64,000 bases of DNA from Mercurialis annua (Eukaryota; Streptophyta; Magnoliopsida; Malpighiales; Euphorbiaceae). Below, piece by piece: positions 24,762 to 35,749 of the stretch. Position numbers and translations under genes: made by a program. Location: positions 45,489,653 through 45,553,652 of the forward strand of contig NC_065572.1 of assembly GCF_937616625.2 (NCBI RefSeq), given 5' to 3'. The first letter of the stretch is position 1. Every line of letters begins with the position of its first letter. Below the pieces are notes generated by a model that saw only the letters and a program-made list of their open reading frames with translations, was not told the origin of the DNA and searched no databases.

Positions 24762-26779
24762 GATTACCTAAGCATGGTTAGGTTATATTACACAAACAAT
24801 GCGTAAAAAGTGACGTTAAATTAGTATGTCTCATCTCAAGTCTCTCAGACGCGTCGTCCAATTTCCTAAGCATGGTTAAGTTATTTTACGTAAAGTGTGC
24901 GTGAAAAATGACGCTAGATTAGTATGTCCAGTCTCAAGTTTCTTTAATGCGTCGTTCCGATTACCTAAGCATAGTTAAGTTATATTACGCAAAGTGTGCG
25001 TAAAAAGTGACGCTAGATTAGTTTGTTTCGTCTCAAGCCTCTTTAACGCGTAGTTTCGATTACTATATTTATCTCGTGTCATAAGTCTCTTTAACGCGTC
25101 GTTCCGATTACCTAAGCATGGTTACGTTATATTACGCAAAGAGTGCGTGAATAGTGACGCAATATTGGTATATCGCATCTCAAGTCTCTCTGACGCGTCG
25201 TTCCAATTTCCTAAGCATGGTTAGGTTATATTAGGCAAAGCGTGCGTGAAAAGTGACACTAGATTAGTATGTCGCGTCTCAAGTCTCTCTAACGCGTCGT
25301 TCTGATTTCCTAAGCATAGTTATGTTATGTTACGCAATGCGTGCGTAAAAAGTGACGCTAGATTAATATTGCACGTCTCAAGTCTCTTTAACGCGTTGTT
25401 TTGATTACCATGCTTATGTCACGTCCCAAGTCTCTCGAACGTGTCGTTCTGATTACCTAAGCATGGTTAGGTTATATTACGCAAAGTGTGCGTAGAAAAT
25501 GACAATAGATTAGTATGTAGCGTCTCAAATCTATTTAACGCGTCGTTCCAATTACATAAGCATGGTTAGGTTATATTACGCAGAGTGTGAGTGAAAATGA
25601 CAATAGATTAGTATGTCGCGTCTTAAGTCTATCTAACGCATTGTTCCGATTACCTTAGCATGGTTAGGTTATATTACGCATAGTGTGCGTGGAAAGTGAC
25701 GCTAGATTAGTATGTCGCGTCTCAATTCTCTTTATCGCATAATAATGATTATCTAAGCATGTTTTTTTTTTTGATAATTGGGGAGGGGAGAGCGCTTGTG
25801 GGAGGAATTGAACGCACGACCTAGCAGTTTGCTGCCTAGCGCTTATACCATTTGAGCTATAGCTCATTGGTATTATCTAAGCATGGTTAGAGGTTATATT
25901 AAGCAAAACGTGCGTGAAAAGTAACACTAGATTAGTATGTCGCGTATAAAGTCTATTTAACACGTCGTTCCTAATACCTATGAATGGTTAGGTTATATTA
26001 CGCAGGTGTGCTTGAAAAGTGACGCTAGATTAGTATGTCGCGTCTCAAGGCTCTTTAATGCGTAATACGCAAAGTTTGCGTGGAAAGTGACGGTAGATTA
26101 GTATGTCGCGTGTCAAGGCTCTTTAACGCGTCGTTCTGATTACCTAAGCATGGTTAGGATATAGTACGCAAAGTGTGCGTAAAAAGGATCAATAGATTAG
26201 TATATCGTGTCTCAAGTCTCTTTAACGCGTCGTTCTTATTACCTAAGCATGGTTAGGTTATATTACGCAAGGTGTGCGCGAAAAGTAACGCTAGATTAGC
26301 ATGTCGGGTCTCAAGGCTCTTAAATGCGTCGTTCCGATTACCTAAGCATGATTAGGTTATACTACGCAAAGTTTGCGTGAAAAGTGACGCTAGATTAGTA
26401 TGTCGCTTCTCAAGTCTCTTTAACGCGTCGTTTCGATTACCATGCTTATGTCGCGTCACAAGTCTCTCTAACGCGTCCTTCCGATTACCTAAGCATGGTT
26501 AGTTTATAGTACGCGAAGTGTGCGTAAAAAGGATCAATTGATAAGTATGTTGCGTCTCAAGTCTCTTTAACGCGTCGTTCCTATTACCTAAGAATGGTTA
26601 GGTTATATGACGCAAAGTGTGCTTGAAAAGTGACGCTAGATTAGTATGTCAAGTCTCCAATCTCTTTCACGCGTCGTTCCGAATACCTAAGCATGGTTAG
26701 GTTATATTACGCTAAGTGTGCGTAAAAAGTGACACTAGATTAGTATGTTTCGTATCAAGTCTCTTTATCGCGTCGTTTC
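24762..26779 (+). repeat. Composite block A, copy 1 (partner about 30,561-32,473)
   Basis: Plus-oriented monomers matching 30,561-32,473 with marks such as TGTCCAGTCTC, TGTAGCGTCTC, the SINE and the shortened monomer GCGTAATACGCAAAGTTTG. From the SINE to the end of the block the offset is steady at about 5,694-5,695 bp, which supports one large duplication. Confidence 0.85.
25762..25871 (-). mobile_element. tRNA-derived SINE-like insertion, copy 1
   Basis: A roughly 110-bp unique sequence interrupts a satellite monomer. On the minus strand it shows a pol III A-box-like TAGCTCAAATGG (25,848-25,859), a B-box-like GCGTTCAATTCC (25,804-25,815) with tRNA-like spacing, a C-rich tail and a terminal A run (11 T on plus, 25,762-25,772). 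It is flanked by ATTATCTAAGCATG direct repeats at 25,748-25,761 and 25,872-25,885, as expected for a target-site duplication made by target-primed reverse transcription. The acceptor and T stems do not pair well, so it is not a functional tRNA. It encodes no protein and would depend on a LINE in trans. The family is not identified. Confidence 0.85.
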
Positions 26780-28480
26780 GATCACCATACTTATCTCGCG
26801 TCACAAGTCTCTTTAACGCGTCGTTCTGATTACCTATGCATGGTTAGGTTATATTACGCAAAGTGTGCGTGAAAAGTGAGGTTAGATTAGTATGTCGCGT
26901 CTCAATTCTCTCTAACGCGTCGTTCCAATTTCCTAAGCATGGTTAGGTTATAATACGTAAAGTGTGCATGAAAAGTGACACTAGATTAGTATGTCGCGTC
27001 TCAAGTCTCTCTAACACGTCGCTCCGATTTCCTAAGCATGGTTATGTTATATTACGCAACGCGTGCGTAAAAAGTGACGCTAGATTAATATTGCGCGTCT
27101 CAAGTCTCTTTAACGCGTCATTTCGATTACCATGCTTATGTCGCGTCACAAGTCTCTCTAACGCGTCATTCCGATTACCTAAGCATGGTTAGGTTATAGT
27201 ACGCAAAGTTTGGGTAGAAAGGAGCAATAAAGTATGTCGCGTCTCAAGTCTTTTTAACGCGTCGTTCCGATTACCTAAGTATGGTTAGGTTATATTACGC
27301 GAAGTGTGCGTGAAAAGTGACGCTAGATTAGTATGTCCACTCTCAAGTCTCTTTAATGCGTCGTTCCGATTACCTAAGCATGGTTAGGTTATATTACGCA
27401 AAGTGTGAGTAAAAAGTGAGGCTAGATTAGTTTGTTTCGTCTCAATTCTCTTTAACGCGTCGTTTCGATTACTATACTTATCTCGAGTCACAAGTCTCTT
27501 TAACGCGTCGTTCCGATTACCTAAGCATGGTTAGGTTATATTACGCAAAGTGTGCGTGAAAAGTAACTTTAGATTAGTATGTCGCATCTCAAATCTCTCT
27601 AACGCGTCATTCCGATTTCCTAAGCATGGTTAGGTTATATTACGCAAAGTGTCCGTGAAAAGTGACACTAGATTAGTATGTCGCGTCTCAAGTCTCTCTA
27701 ACGCGTCGTTCCGATATCCTAAGCATTGTTATGTTATATTACGCAATGCGTGCGTAAAAAGTTACGCTAGATTAATATTGCGCGTCTCAAATCTCTTTAA
27801 CACGTCGTTTCGATTACCATGCTTATGTCGCGTCACAAGTCTCTCAAACACGTCGTTCTGATTACCTAAGCATGGTTAGGTTATATTACACAAAGTGTGC
27901 GTTCAAAATGACAATTGATTAGTATGTCACATCTCAAGTCTATTTAATGCATCGTTCGAATTACTTAAGCATGGTTAGGTTATATTAGGCAGAGTGTACG
28001 CGAAAAATGACATTAGATTAGTATGTCGCGTCTTAAGTCTATCTAACGCGTTGTTCCGATTACCTTAGGCTATATTACGCAATTTGTGCATGAAAAGTGA
28101 CGCTAGATTAGTATGTCGCATCTCAATTCTCTTTATCGCGTTGTTCCAATTATCTAAGCATGGTTAGGGTATATTATGCAAAGCGTGCGTGAAAAGTGAC
28201 ATTAGATTAGTATGTCGCGTCTAAAGTCTATTTAACGCGTCATTCCTATTACCTAAGAATGGTTAGGTTATATTACGCAGTGTGCGTGAAAAGTGACGCT
28301 AGATTAGCATGTTGCGTCTCAAGGCTCTTTAATGTGTCGTTCCGATTACCTAAGCATGGTTAGGTTATAATGCGCAAAGTTTGCGTGAAAAGTGACGATA
28401 GATTAGTATGTCGCGTCTCAAGTCTCTTTAACGCGTCGTTTCGATTACCATGCTTATCTCGCGTCACAAGTCTCTTTAAC
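26780..28480 (+). repeat. Nearest single-copy relative of the 1,741-bp HOR unit
   Basis: Starting at GATCACCATACTTATCTC, this segment matches the HOR unit monomer by monomer at an offset of 11,239 bp from the first array unit. It shares derived marks with the HOR that the 32,474 copy lacks: the internal deletion GAGCAATAAAGTATG and the truncated GATTACCTTAGGCTATATT monomer. The internal 687-bp duplication is already present (26,962 and 27,649). It lacks the last monomer of the HOR unit (GGATCAATTGATTAGTATG joined to ACGTCG) and departs after about 28,400. Confidence 0.88.
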
Positions 28481-30416
28481 TCGACATTGTGATTACCTAA
28501 GCATGGTTAGGTTTTATTACGCAAAGTGTGCGTGAAAAGTGACACTAGATCAGTATATCCTACCTCAAGTCTCACTAACGCGTCGTTCCGATTTCCTAAG
28601 CATGGTTAGGTTATATTAGGCAAAGTATGCGTGAAAAGTGACGCTAGATTATATGACTCGTGTCAAGTCTCTTTAACACGTCGTTCCGATTTCCTAAGCA
28701 TGGTTAGGTTATATTAGGCAAAGTGTGCGTAAAAAAGTGACGGTAGATTAGTATATCGCGTCTCAAGTCTCTTTAACACGTGTTTCCAATTACCTAAGCA
28801 TGGAATGCTTATATTACGCAAAGTGTTTTGAAAAGTGACGGTAGATTAGTATATCGCGTCTCAAGTCTCTTTAATGTATCGTTCTAATTACCTAACCATG
28901 GTTTGGTTATGTTACGAAAGGTGTGCGTGAAAAGTGACGCTAGATTAGTATGTCGCATCTCAATGCTCTTTAACGCGTCGTTCCGTTTACCTAAGCATGG
29001 TTAGGTTATATTACGCAATGTCTGTGTGAAAAGTGACGCTATATTAGTATCTTGCGTCTCAAGTCTCTTTAACGCGTCGTTTTGATTACCATGCTTATTA
29101 ACCCGTCATTCCGATTACCTAAGCATAGTTAGGTTATATTATGCAAAGTGTGTGTGAAACGTTACGCTAGATTAATATGTCGCTACTCAAGTCTCTATGA
29201 TGCGTCGTTCTGATTACCTATGCATGCGTAATAAGTGACGCTAGATTAGTATGGCGCGTTTCAAGTCTCTTTAACGCGTCGTTTCGATTACGGTGCTTAT
29301 GTCGCGCCACAAGTGTCTCTATCGCGTCGTTCTGATTACCTAAGCATGGTTAGATTATATATTACGCAAAGTGTGCGTGAAAAGTGCAATGTATTAGTAT
29401 GTAGCATCTCAAGTCTTTTTAACGCGTCGTTCCTATTACCTAGGCATGGTTAGGTTATTTTACGCAAAGTGTGCTTGAAAAGTGACGCTAGATTAGTATG
29501 ACGCGTCTCAAGTCTCTTTAATGCGTATTCCGATTACCTAAGCATGGCTAGGTTATATTACGTGAAGTGTGCGTGAAAAGTGACTCCATATTAGTATGTC
29601 GCCTCTGAAGTCTCTTTAACGCGTCTTTCCGATTATGTAAGCATGGGTAGGTTATTTTACGAAAAGTGTGCGTGAAAAATGACGCTACATTAGTATGTCG
29701 CGTCTCAAGTCTCTTTAACGCATTGTACCGATTACCTAAGGATTGTTACTTCACGAAAAGTGTGCGTGAAAAGTAACAAACATTAGTTTGTCGCGTCTCT
29801 AGTCTATTTAACGTGTCATTCCGATTACCTAAGCATTGTTAGGTTATATTACGCAAAGTGTGCATGGAAACTGACGCTAGATTAGTATGTCGCATATCAA
29901 TTCTCTTTAACGCGTTGTACCAATTACCTAAGGATGGTTAGGTTAGTTTACAGAAAGTGTACGTGAAAAGTGACGCTAGATTAGTATGTCGTGTCTTAAG
30001 TCTATTTAACGCGTCGTTCTGATTATCAAAGCATGGTTAGGTTATATTACGCGAAGTGTGTGTGAAAAGTTACGCTAGATTAGTATGTCGCGTCTCAATT
30101 CTCTTTAACGCGTTGTTCCGATTACCTAAGCATGGTTAGGTTATATTATGCAAAGTGTGCGTGAAAAGTTACGCTAGATTAGTATGTCGCTTCTCAAGTT
30201 TCTTTATCGCATCTTTCCGGTTACCTAGGCATGGTTAGGTTATATTACGCAAAGTTTGCGTGAAAAGCGACGCTAGATTAGTATGTCCAGTCTCAAGTCT
30301 CTTTAACGCGTCGTTCCGATTACCTAAGCACGGTTAGGTTATATTAGGCAATGTGTGCTTAAAAAGTGATGCTAGATTAGTTTGTTTTGTCTCAAGTCTC
30401 TTTTACAAGTCATTTC
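28480..30416 (+). repeat. Composite block B, copy 1 (partner about 35,750-37,826)
   Basis: Plus-oriented monomers matching 35,750-37,826 at offsets of 7,263-7,410 bp and, more distantly, 3,200-5,100. Marks include TATATCCTACCTCAAG, GCATGGAATGCTTATATT, TTCACGAAAAGTGTGCG and GTTTACAGAAAGTG. The offset shift implies about 150 bp of indels between the copies. No gene. Confidence 0.82.
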
Positions 30417-30560
30417 GATTACCATACTTATCTCGCGTCACAAGTCTCTTTAAAGCGTCGTTCCGATTACCATACTTATCTCGCGTCACAAGTCTCTTTA
30501 ACGCGTCGTTCCGATTACCATACTTATCTCGCGTCACAAGTCTCTTTAACGCGTCGTTCC
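30417..30560 (+). repeat. Ladder of three 48-bp short monomers
   Basis: Three short monomers with an exact 48-bp period (144 bp), preceded by the TTTACAAGTCATTTC context also seen before the ladders at 2,243 and 37,827. It has two rungs fewer than the ladders at 24,522 and 37,827, showing that rung number changes by whole units. Confidence 0.92.
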
Positions 30561-32473
30561 GATTACCTAAGCATGGCTAGGTTATATTACGCAAACAGTG
30601 CGTGAAAACTGACGTTAAATTAGTATGTATCGTCTCAAGTCTCTCTAACGCGTCGTCCAATTTCCGAAGCATGGTTAAGTTATTTTACGCAAAGTGTGCG
30701 TGAAAAGTGACGCTTGATTAGTATGTCCAGTCTCAAGTCTCTTTAACGCGTCGTTCCGATTACCTAAGCATGGTTAAGTTATATTACGCAAAGTGTGCGT
30801 AAAAAGTGACGCTAGATTAGTTTGTTTCGTCTCAAGTCTTTTTAACGCTTAATTTTGATTACTATATTTATCTCGCGTCACAAGTCTCTTTAACGCGTCG
30901 TTCCGATTACCTAAGCATGGTTAGGTTATGTTACGCAAAGAGTGCGTGAATAGTGACGCTATATTAGTATGTCGCGTCTCAAGTCTCTCTAACGCGTTGT
31001 TCCAATTTCCTAAGCATGGTTATGTTATATTACGCAATGCGTGCGTAAAAAGTGACACTAGATTAATATTGCACGTCTCAAGTCTCTTTAACGCGTCGTT
31101 TCGATTACCATGCTTATGTCGCGTCACAAGTCTCTCGAACGTGTCGTTCTGATTACCTATGCATGGTTAGGTTATATTACGCGAAGTGAAAATGACAATA
31201 GATTAGTATGTAGCGTCTCAAGTCTATTTAACGCGTCGTTCCAATTAAATAAGCATGGTTAGGTTATATTACGCAGAGTGTACGTGAAAAATGACAATAG
31301 ATTAGTATGTCGCGTCTTAAGTCTATCTAACGCGTTGTTCCAATTATCTTAGCATGGTTAGGTTATATTACGCATAGTGTGCGTGGAAAGTGACGCTAGA
31401 TTAGTATGTCGCGTCTCAATTGTCTTTATCGCATTATTCTTATTATCTAAGCATGGTTTTTTTTTTGATAATTGGGGAGGGAGAGCGCTTGTGGGAGGAA
31501 TTGAACTCACGACCTAGCAGTTTGCTGCCTAGCGCTTATACCATTTGAGCTATAGCTCATTGGTATTATCTAAGCATGGTTAGAGGTTATATTATGCAAA
31601 GCGTGCGTGAAAAGTGACACTAGATTAGTATGTCGCGTATAAAGTCTATTTAACGCGTCGTTCCTAATACCTAAGCATGGTTAGGTTATATTACGCAAGG
31701 TGTGCGTGAAAAGTGACGCTAGATTAGTATGTCGCGTCTCAAGGCTCATTTATGCGTAATACGCAAAGTTTGCGTGGAAAGTGACGGTAGATTAGTATGT
31801 CGCGTGTCAAGGCTCTTTAATGCGTCGTTCTGATTACCTAAGCATGGTTAGGATATAGTACGCAGAGTGTGCGTAAAAAGGATCAATTGATTAGTATATC
31901 GTGTCTCAAGTCTCTTGAACGTGTCATTCTTATTACCTAAGCATGGTTAGGTTATATTACGAAAGGTGAGCGTGAAAAGTGACGCTAGATTAGCATGTCG
32001 CGTCTCAAGGCTCTTTAATGTGTCGTTCCGATTACCTAAGCATGATTAGGTTATACTACGCAAAGTTTGCGTGAATAGTGACGCTAGATTAGTATGTCGC
32101 TTCTCAAGTCTCTTTAACGCGTCGTTTCGATTACCATGCTTATGTCGCGTCACCAGTCTCTCCAACGCGTTGTTCCGATTACCTAAGCATGGTTTGGTTA
32201 TAGTACGCAAATTGTGCGTAAAAAGGATCAATAGATAAGTATATCGCGTCTCAAGTCTCTTTAACGCGTCGTTCCTATTACCTAAGAATAGTTAGGTTAT
32301 ATTACGCAAAGTGTGCTTGAAAAGTGACGCTAGATTAGTATGTCAAGTCTCCAATCTCTTTCACGCGTCGTTCCGAATACCTAAGCATGGTTAGGTTATA
32401 TTACGCAAAGTGTGCGTAAAAAGTGACACTAGATTAGTATGTTTCGTATCAAGTCTCTTTATCGCGTCGTTTC
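30561..32473 (+). repeat. Composite block A, copy 2
   Basis: Duplicate of 24,762-26,779, including the SINE and the two-base AG insertion (TTAGAGGTTATATT) just after it. Scattered substitutions and a few indels separate the copies. Confidence 0.85.
31457..31563 (-). mobile_element. tRNA-derived SINE-like insertion, copy 2
   Basis: Nearly the same sequence as the element at 25,762, with the same A-box-like and B-box-like motifs and an A tail (10 T on plus), in the same monomer position. The flanking direct repeats read TATTATCTAAGCATGG (31,441-31,456 and 31,564-31,579), giving a target-site duplication of up to 16 bp. Identical target site and shared flanking satellite variants show that it was copied by segmental duplication, not by a second retroposition. 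Confidence 0.85.
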
Positions 32474-34120
32474 GATCACCATACTTATCTCGCGTCACAA
32501 GTCTCTTTAATGTGTCGTTCCGATTACCTATGCATGGTTAGGTTATATTACGTAAAGTGTGCGTGAAAAGTGAGGTTAGATTAGTATGTCGCGTCTCAAT
32601 TCTCTCTAACGCGTCGTTCCAATTTCCTAAGCATGGTTAGGTTATAATACGTAAAGTGTGCGTGAAAAGTGACACTACATTAGTATGTCGCGTCTCAAGC
32701 CTGTCTAACGCGTCGTTCCGATTTACTGAGTATGGTTATGTTATATTACGCAACGCATGCGTAAAAAGTGACCCTAGATTAATATTGCGTGTCTCAAGTC
32801 TTTTTAACGCGTCATTTCGATTACCATGCTTATGTCGCGTCACAAGTCTCTCTAACGCGTCATTCCGATTACCTAAGCATGGTTAGGTTATAGTACGCAA
32901 AGTGTGCGTGGAAAGGAGCAATAGTTTAGTATGTCGCGTCTCAAGTCTTTTTAACGCCTCGTTCCGATTACCTAAGTATGGTTAGGTTATATTACGCAAA
33001 GTGTGCGTGAAAAGTGACGCTAGATTAGTATGTCCAGTCTCAAGTCTCTTCAATGCGTCGTTCCGATTACCTAAGTGTGGTTAGGTTTTATTACGCAAAG
33101 AGTGCGTAAAAAGTGAGGCTAGATTAGTTTGTTTCGTCTCAATTCTCTTTAACGCGTCGTTTCGATTACTATACTTATCTCGAGTCACAAGTCTCTTTTA
33201 CGCGTCGTTCCGATTACCTAAGCATGGTTAGGTTATATTACGCAAAGTGTGCGTGAAAAGTGACTTTTGATTAGTATGTCGCATCTCAAGTCTCTCTAAC
33301 GCGTCATTCCGATTTCCTAAGCATGGTTAGGTTATATTACGCAAAGTGTCCGTGAAAAGTGACACTAGATTAGTATGTTGCGTCTGAAGTCTCTCTAACG
33401 CGTCGTTCCGATATCCTAAGCATGGTTATGTTATATTACGCAACGCGTGCGTAAACAGTGACTCTAGATTAATATTGCGCGTCTCAAATCTCTTTAACGC
33501 GTCTTTTCGATTACCATGCTTATGTCGCGTCACAAGTCTCTCGAACACGTCGTTCCGATTACCTAAGCACGGTTAGCTTGTATTACATAAAGTGTGCGTT
33601 GAAAATGATAATAGATTAGTATGTCGCATCTCAAGTCTATTTAACGCATCGTTCGAATTACTTAAGCATGGTTAGGTTATATTAGGCAGAGTGTACGTGA
33701 AAAATAACAATAGATTAGTATGTCGCGTCTGAAGTCTATCTAACGCGTTGTTCCGATTACCTTAGCATGGTTAGGTTATATTACGCAAACTGTGCGTGAA
33801 AAGTGACGTTAGATTAGTACGTCGCGTCTTAAGTCTCTCTAACGCGTCGTACCGATTTACTAAGCATGCCTAGGTTATATTACGCAAAGTGTGCGTGAAA
33901 AGTGACACTAGATTAGTATGTCGCTTCTCAAGTCTCCATACGCGCCGTTCCCATTTCCGATGCATGGTTATGTTATATTACGCAAAGTGTGCGTAAAAAA
34001 TGACGCTAGATTAATATTGCGCATCTCAAGTCTCTTGAACGCGTCGTTTCCATTATCATGCTTATGTCGCGTCACGAGTCTCTCTAACGCGTCGTACCGA
34101 TTTCCTAAGCATGGTTAGGT
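32474..34120 (+). repeat. Older HOR-like block
   Basis: Matches 26,780-28,4xx at an offset of 5,694 bp at its start, with the HOR-type order of sub-monomers, but retains ancestral states: GAGCAATAGTTTAGTATG, and CCTTAGCATGGTTAGG instead of the truncated form. From about 33,800 it instead follows a path similar to 1,770-2,050 (TACGTCGCGTC, CGTACCGATT, CTCCATACGCG marks), so the right part has a different origin. Confidence 0.75.
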
Positions 34121-35749
34121 TATATTACGCAAAGTGTGCGTGAAAAGTGACTTTAGATTAGTATGTCGCATCTCAAGTCTCTCTAACCCGTCGTTCCGAT
34201 TTCCTAAGCATGGTTAGGTTATATTACTCAAAGTCTCCGTGAAAAGTGACACTAGATTAGTATGTCGCGTCTCAAGTCTCTCTAACGCGTCGTACCGATA
34301 TACTGGTTATGTTATATTACGCAAAGTGTGCGTGAAAAGTGACGCTAGATTAGTATTTCCTATCTCAAGTCTCTCTAACGCGTCGTTCCGATTTCCTAAG
34401 CATGGTTAGGTTATATTACGCAAAGTGTGCGTGAAAAGTTACAATTATTTAGTATGTCGCGTGTCAAGTCGATTTAAAGCGGTGTTGCGATTACCTAACC
34501 ATGGTTAGGTTATAGTACGCAAAGTTTGCTTGAAAAGTGACGCTAGATTAGTATATTGCGTCTCAATTCTATTTAACGCGTTGTTCCGACTAAGCATGGT
34601 TAGGTTATATTACGCAAAGTGTGCGTGAAAAGTGACGCTAGATTAGTATGTCGCGTCTCAAGTCACTTTAACGCATCGTTCCAATTACCATGCTTATGTC
34701 GCGTTAACGCGTCGTTTCGATTACCTAAGCATGGTTATGTTATTATTACGCAAAGTATGCGTGATTAGTGACGCTATATTAGTATGCCGCGTCTCAAGTC
34801 TCTTTAACGCGTCGTTCCGATTACTTAAGCATGGTTAGGTTATTTTACACAAAGTGTGCGTGAAAAGTGATGCTAGATTTGTATGTCGCGTCTCAAGTCT
34901 CTTTAACGCGTCGTTTCGATTACCATTCTTATCTTGCGTCACAAGTCTCTTTAACGCGTCGTTATGATTACCTAAGCATGGTTAGGTTATATTACGCAGA
35001 GTGTGCGTCAAAAGTGATGCTAGATTAGTATATCGTATCTTAAGTCTCTCTAACGGTCGTTCCGATTTCCCAAGCATGGTTAGGTTATATTACTCACTAT
35101 TGTGCTAGAAAAGCGACGCTAAATTAGTATGTCACGTGTCAATTCTCTCTAACACGTCGTTCTGATTTCCTAAGATGATTATGTTATATTACGCAAAGTG
35201 TGCATGAAAAGTGACGCTAGATCAGTATATCCTACCTCAAGTCTCTCTAACGCGTCGTTCCGATTACCTAAGCATGGTTAGGTTATATTACGCAAAGTGT
35301 GCGCTAAAAGTTACGTTAGATTAGTACGTCGCATCTCAAGTCTCTTTAACGTGTCGTTCTGATTACCGAAGCAAGGCTAGGTTATATTACGCAAAGTGTG
35401 CGTGAAAAGTGACGCTAGATTAGTATGTCCAGTCTCAAGTCTCTTTAATGCGTCGTTCCGATTACCTAAGCATGGTTAGGTTATATTACACAAAGAGTGC
35501 GTTAAAACTGACGCTAGATTAGTATGTCGCGTCTCAAGTCTCTTTAACGCGTTGTTTCGATTACCATGCATATATCCCGTCATAAGTCTCTCTAACGCAT
35601 CATTCCGATTATCTAAGCATGGTTAGGTTATATCACGCAACGTGTGCGTGAAAAGTGACGTTATATTAGTAAGTCGCGTCTCAAGTCTCTTTAACGCGTC
35701 GTTTCGATTACCATGCTTATCTCGCGTCACAAGTCTCTTTAACTCGTCA
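34121..35749 (+). repeat. About 1.6 kb of monomers absent from block copy 1
   Basis: Plus-oriented monomers that explain why the second composite block is longer than the first. Parts resemble 300-450 near the window start (TATCCTACCTC and the GCTTGAAAA monomer followed by TTCTATTTAACGCG). 34,490-34,510 contains a perfect version of the dyad, CCTAACCATGGTTAGG. No gene. Confidence 0.75.
34492..34510. other. Perfect example of the monomer dyad
   Basis: Here the dyad reads CCTAACCATGGTTAGG, a perfect 16-bp palindrome (18 bp with flanking A and T). The usual form in other monomers, CCTAAGCATGGTTAGG, has one mismatched pair (G-G). Other perfect copies occur near 10,374 and, within the inverted part, 22,310. 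It could extrude a short hairpin or bind a dimeric protein; neither is shown by the sequence. Confidence 0.85.

Noticed and set aside
25762..25871. Functional tRNA gene on the minus strand
   Set aside because: A-box-like and B-box-like motifs are present, but the acceptor and T stems do not pair and the sequence runs into a C-rich tail and A run with target-site duplication. SINE is the better reading.
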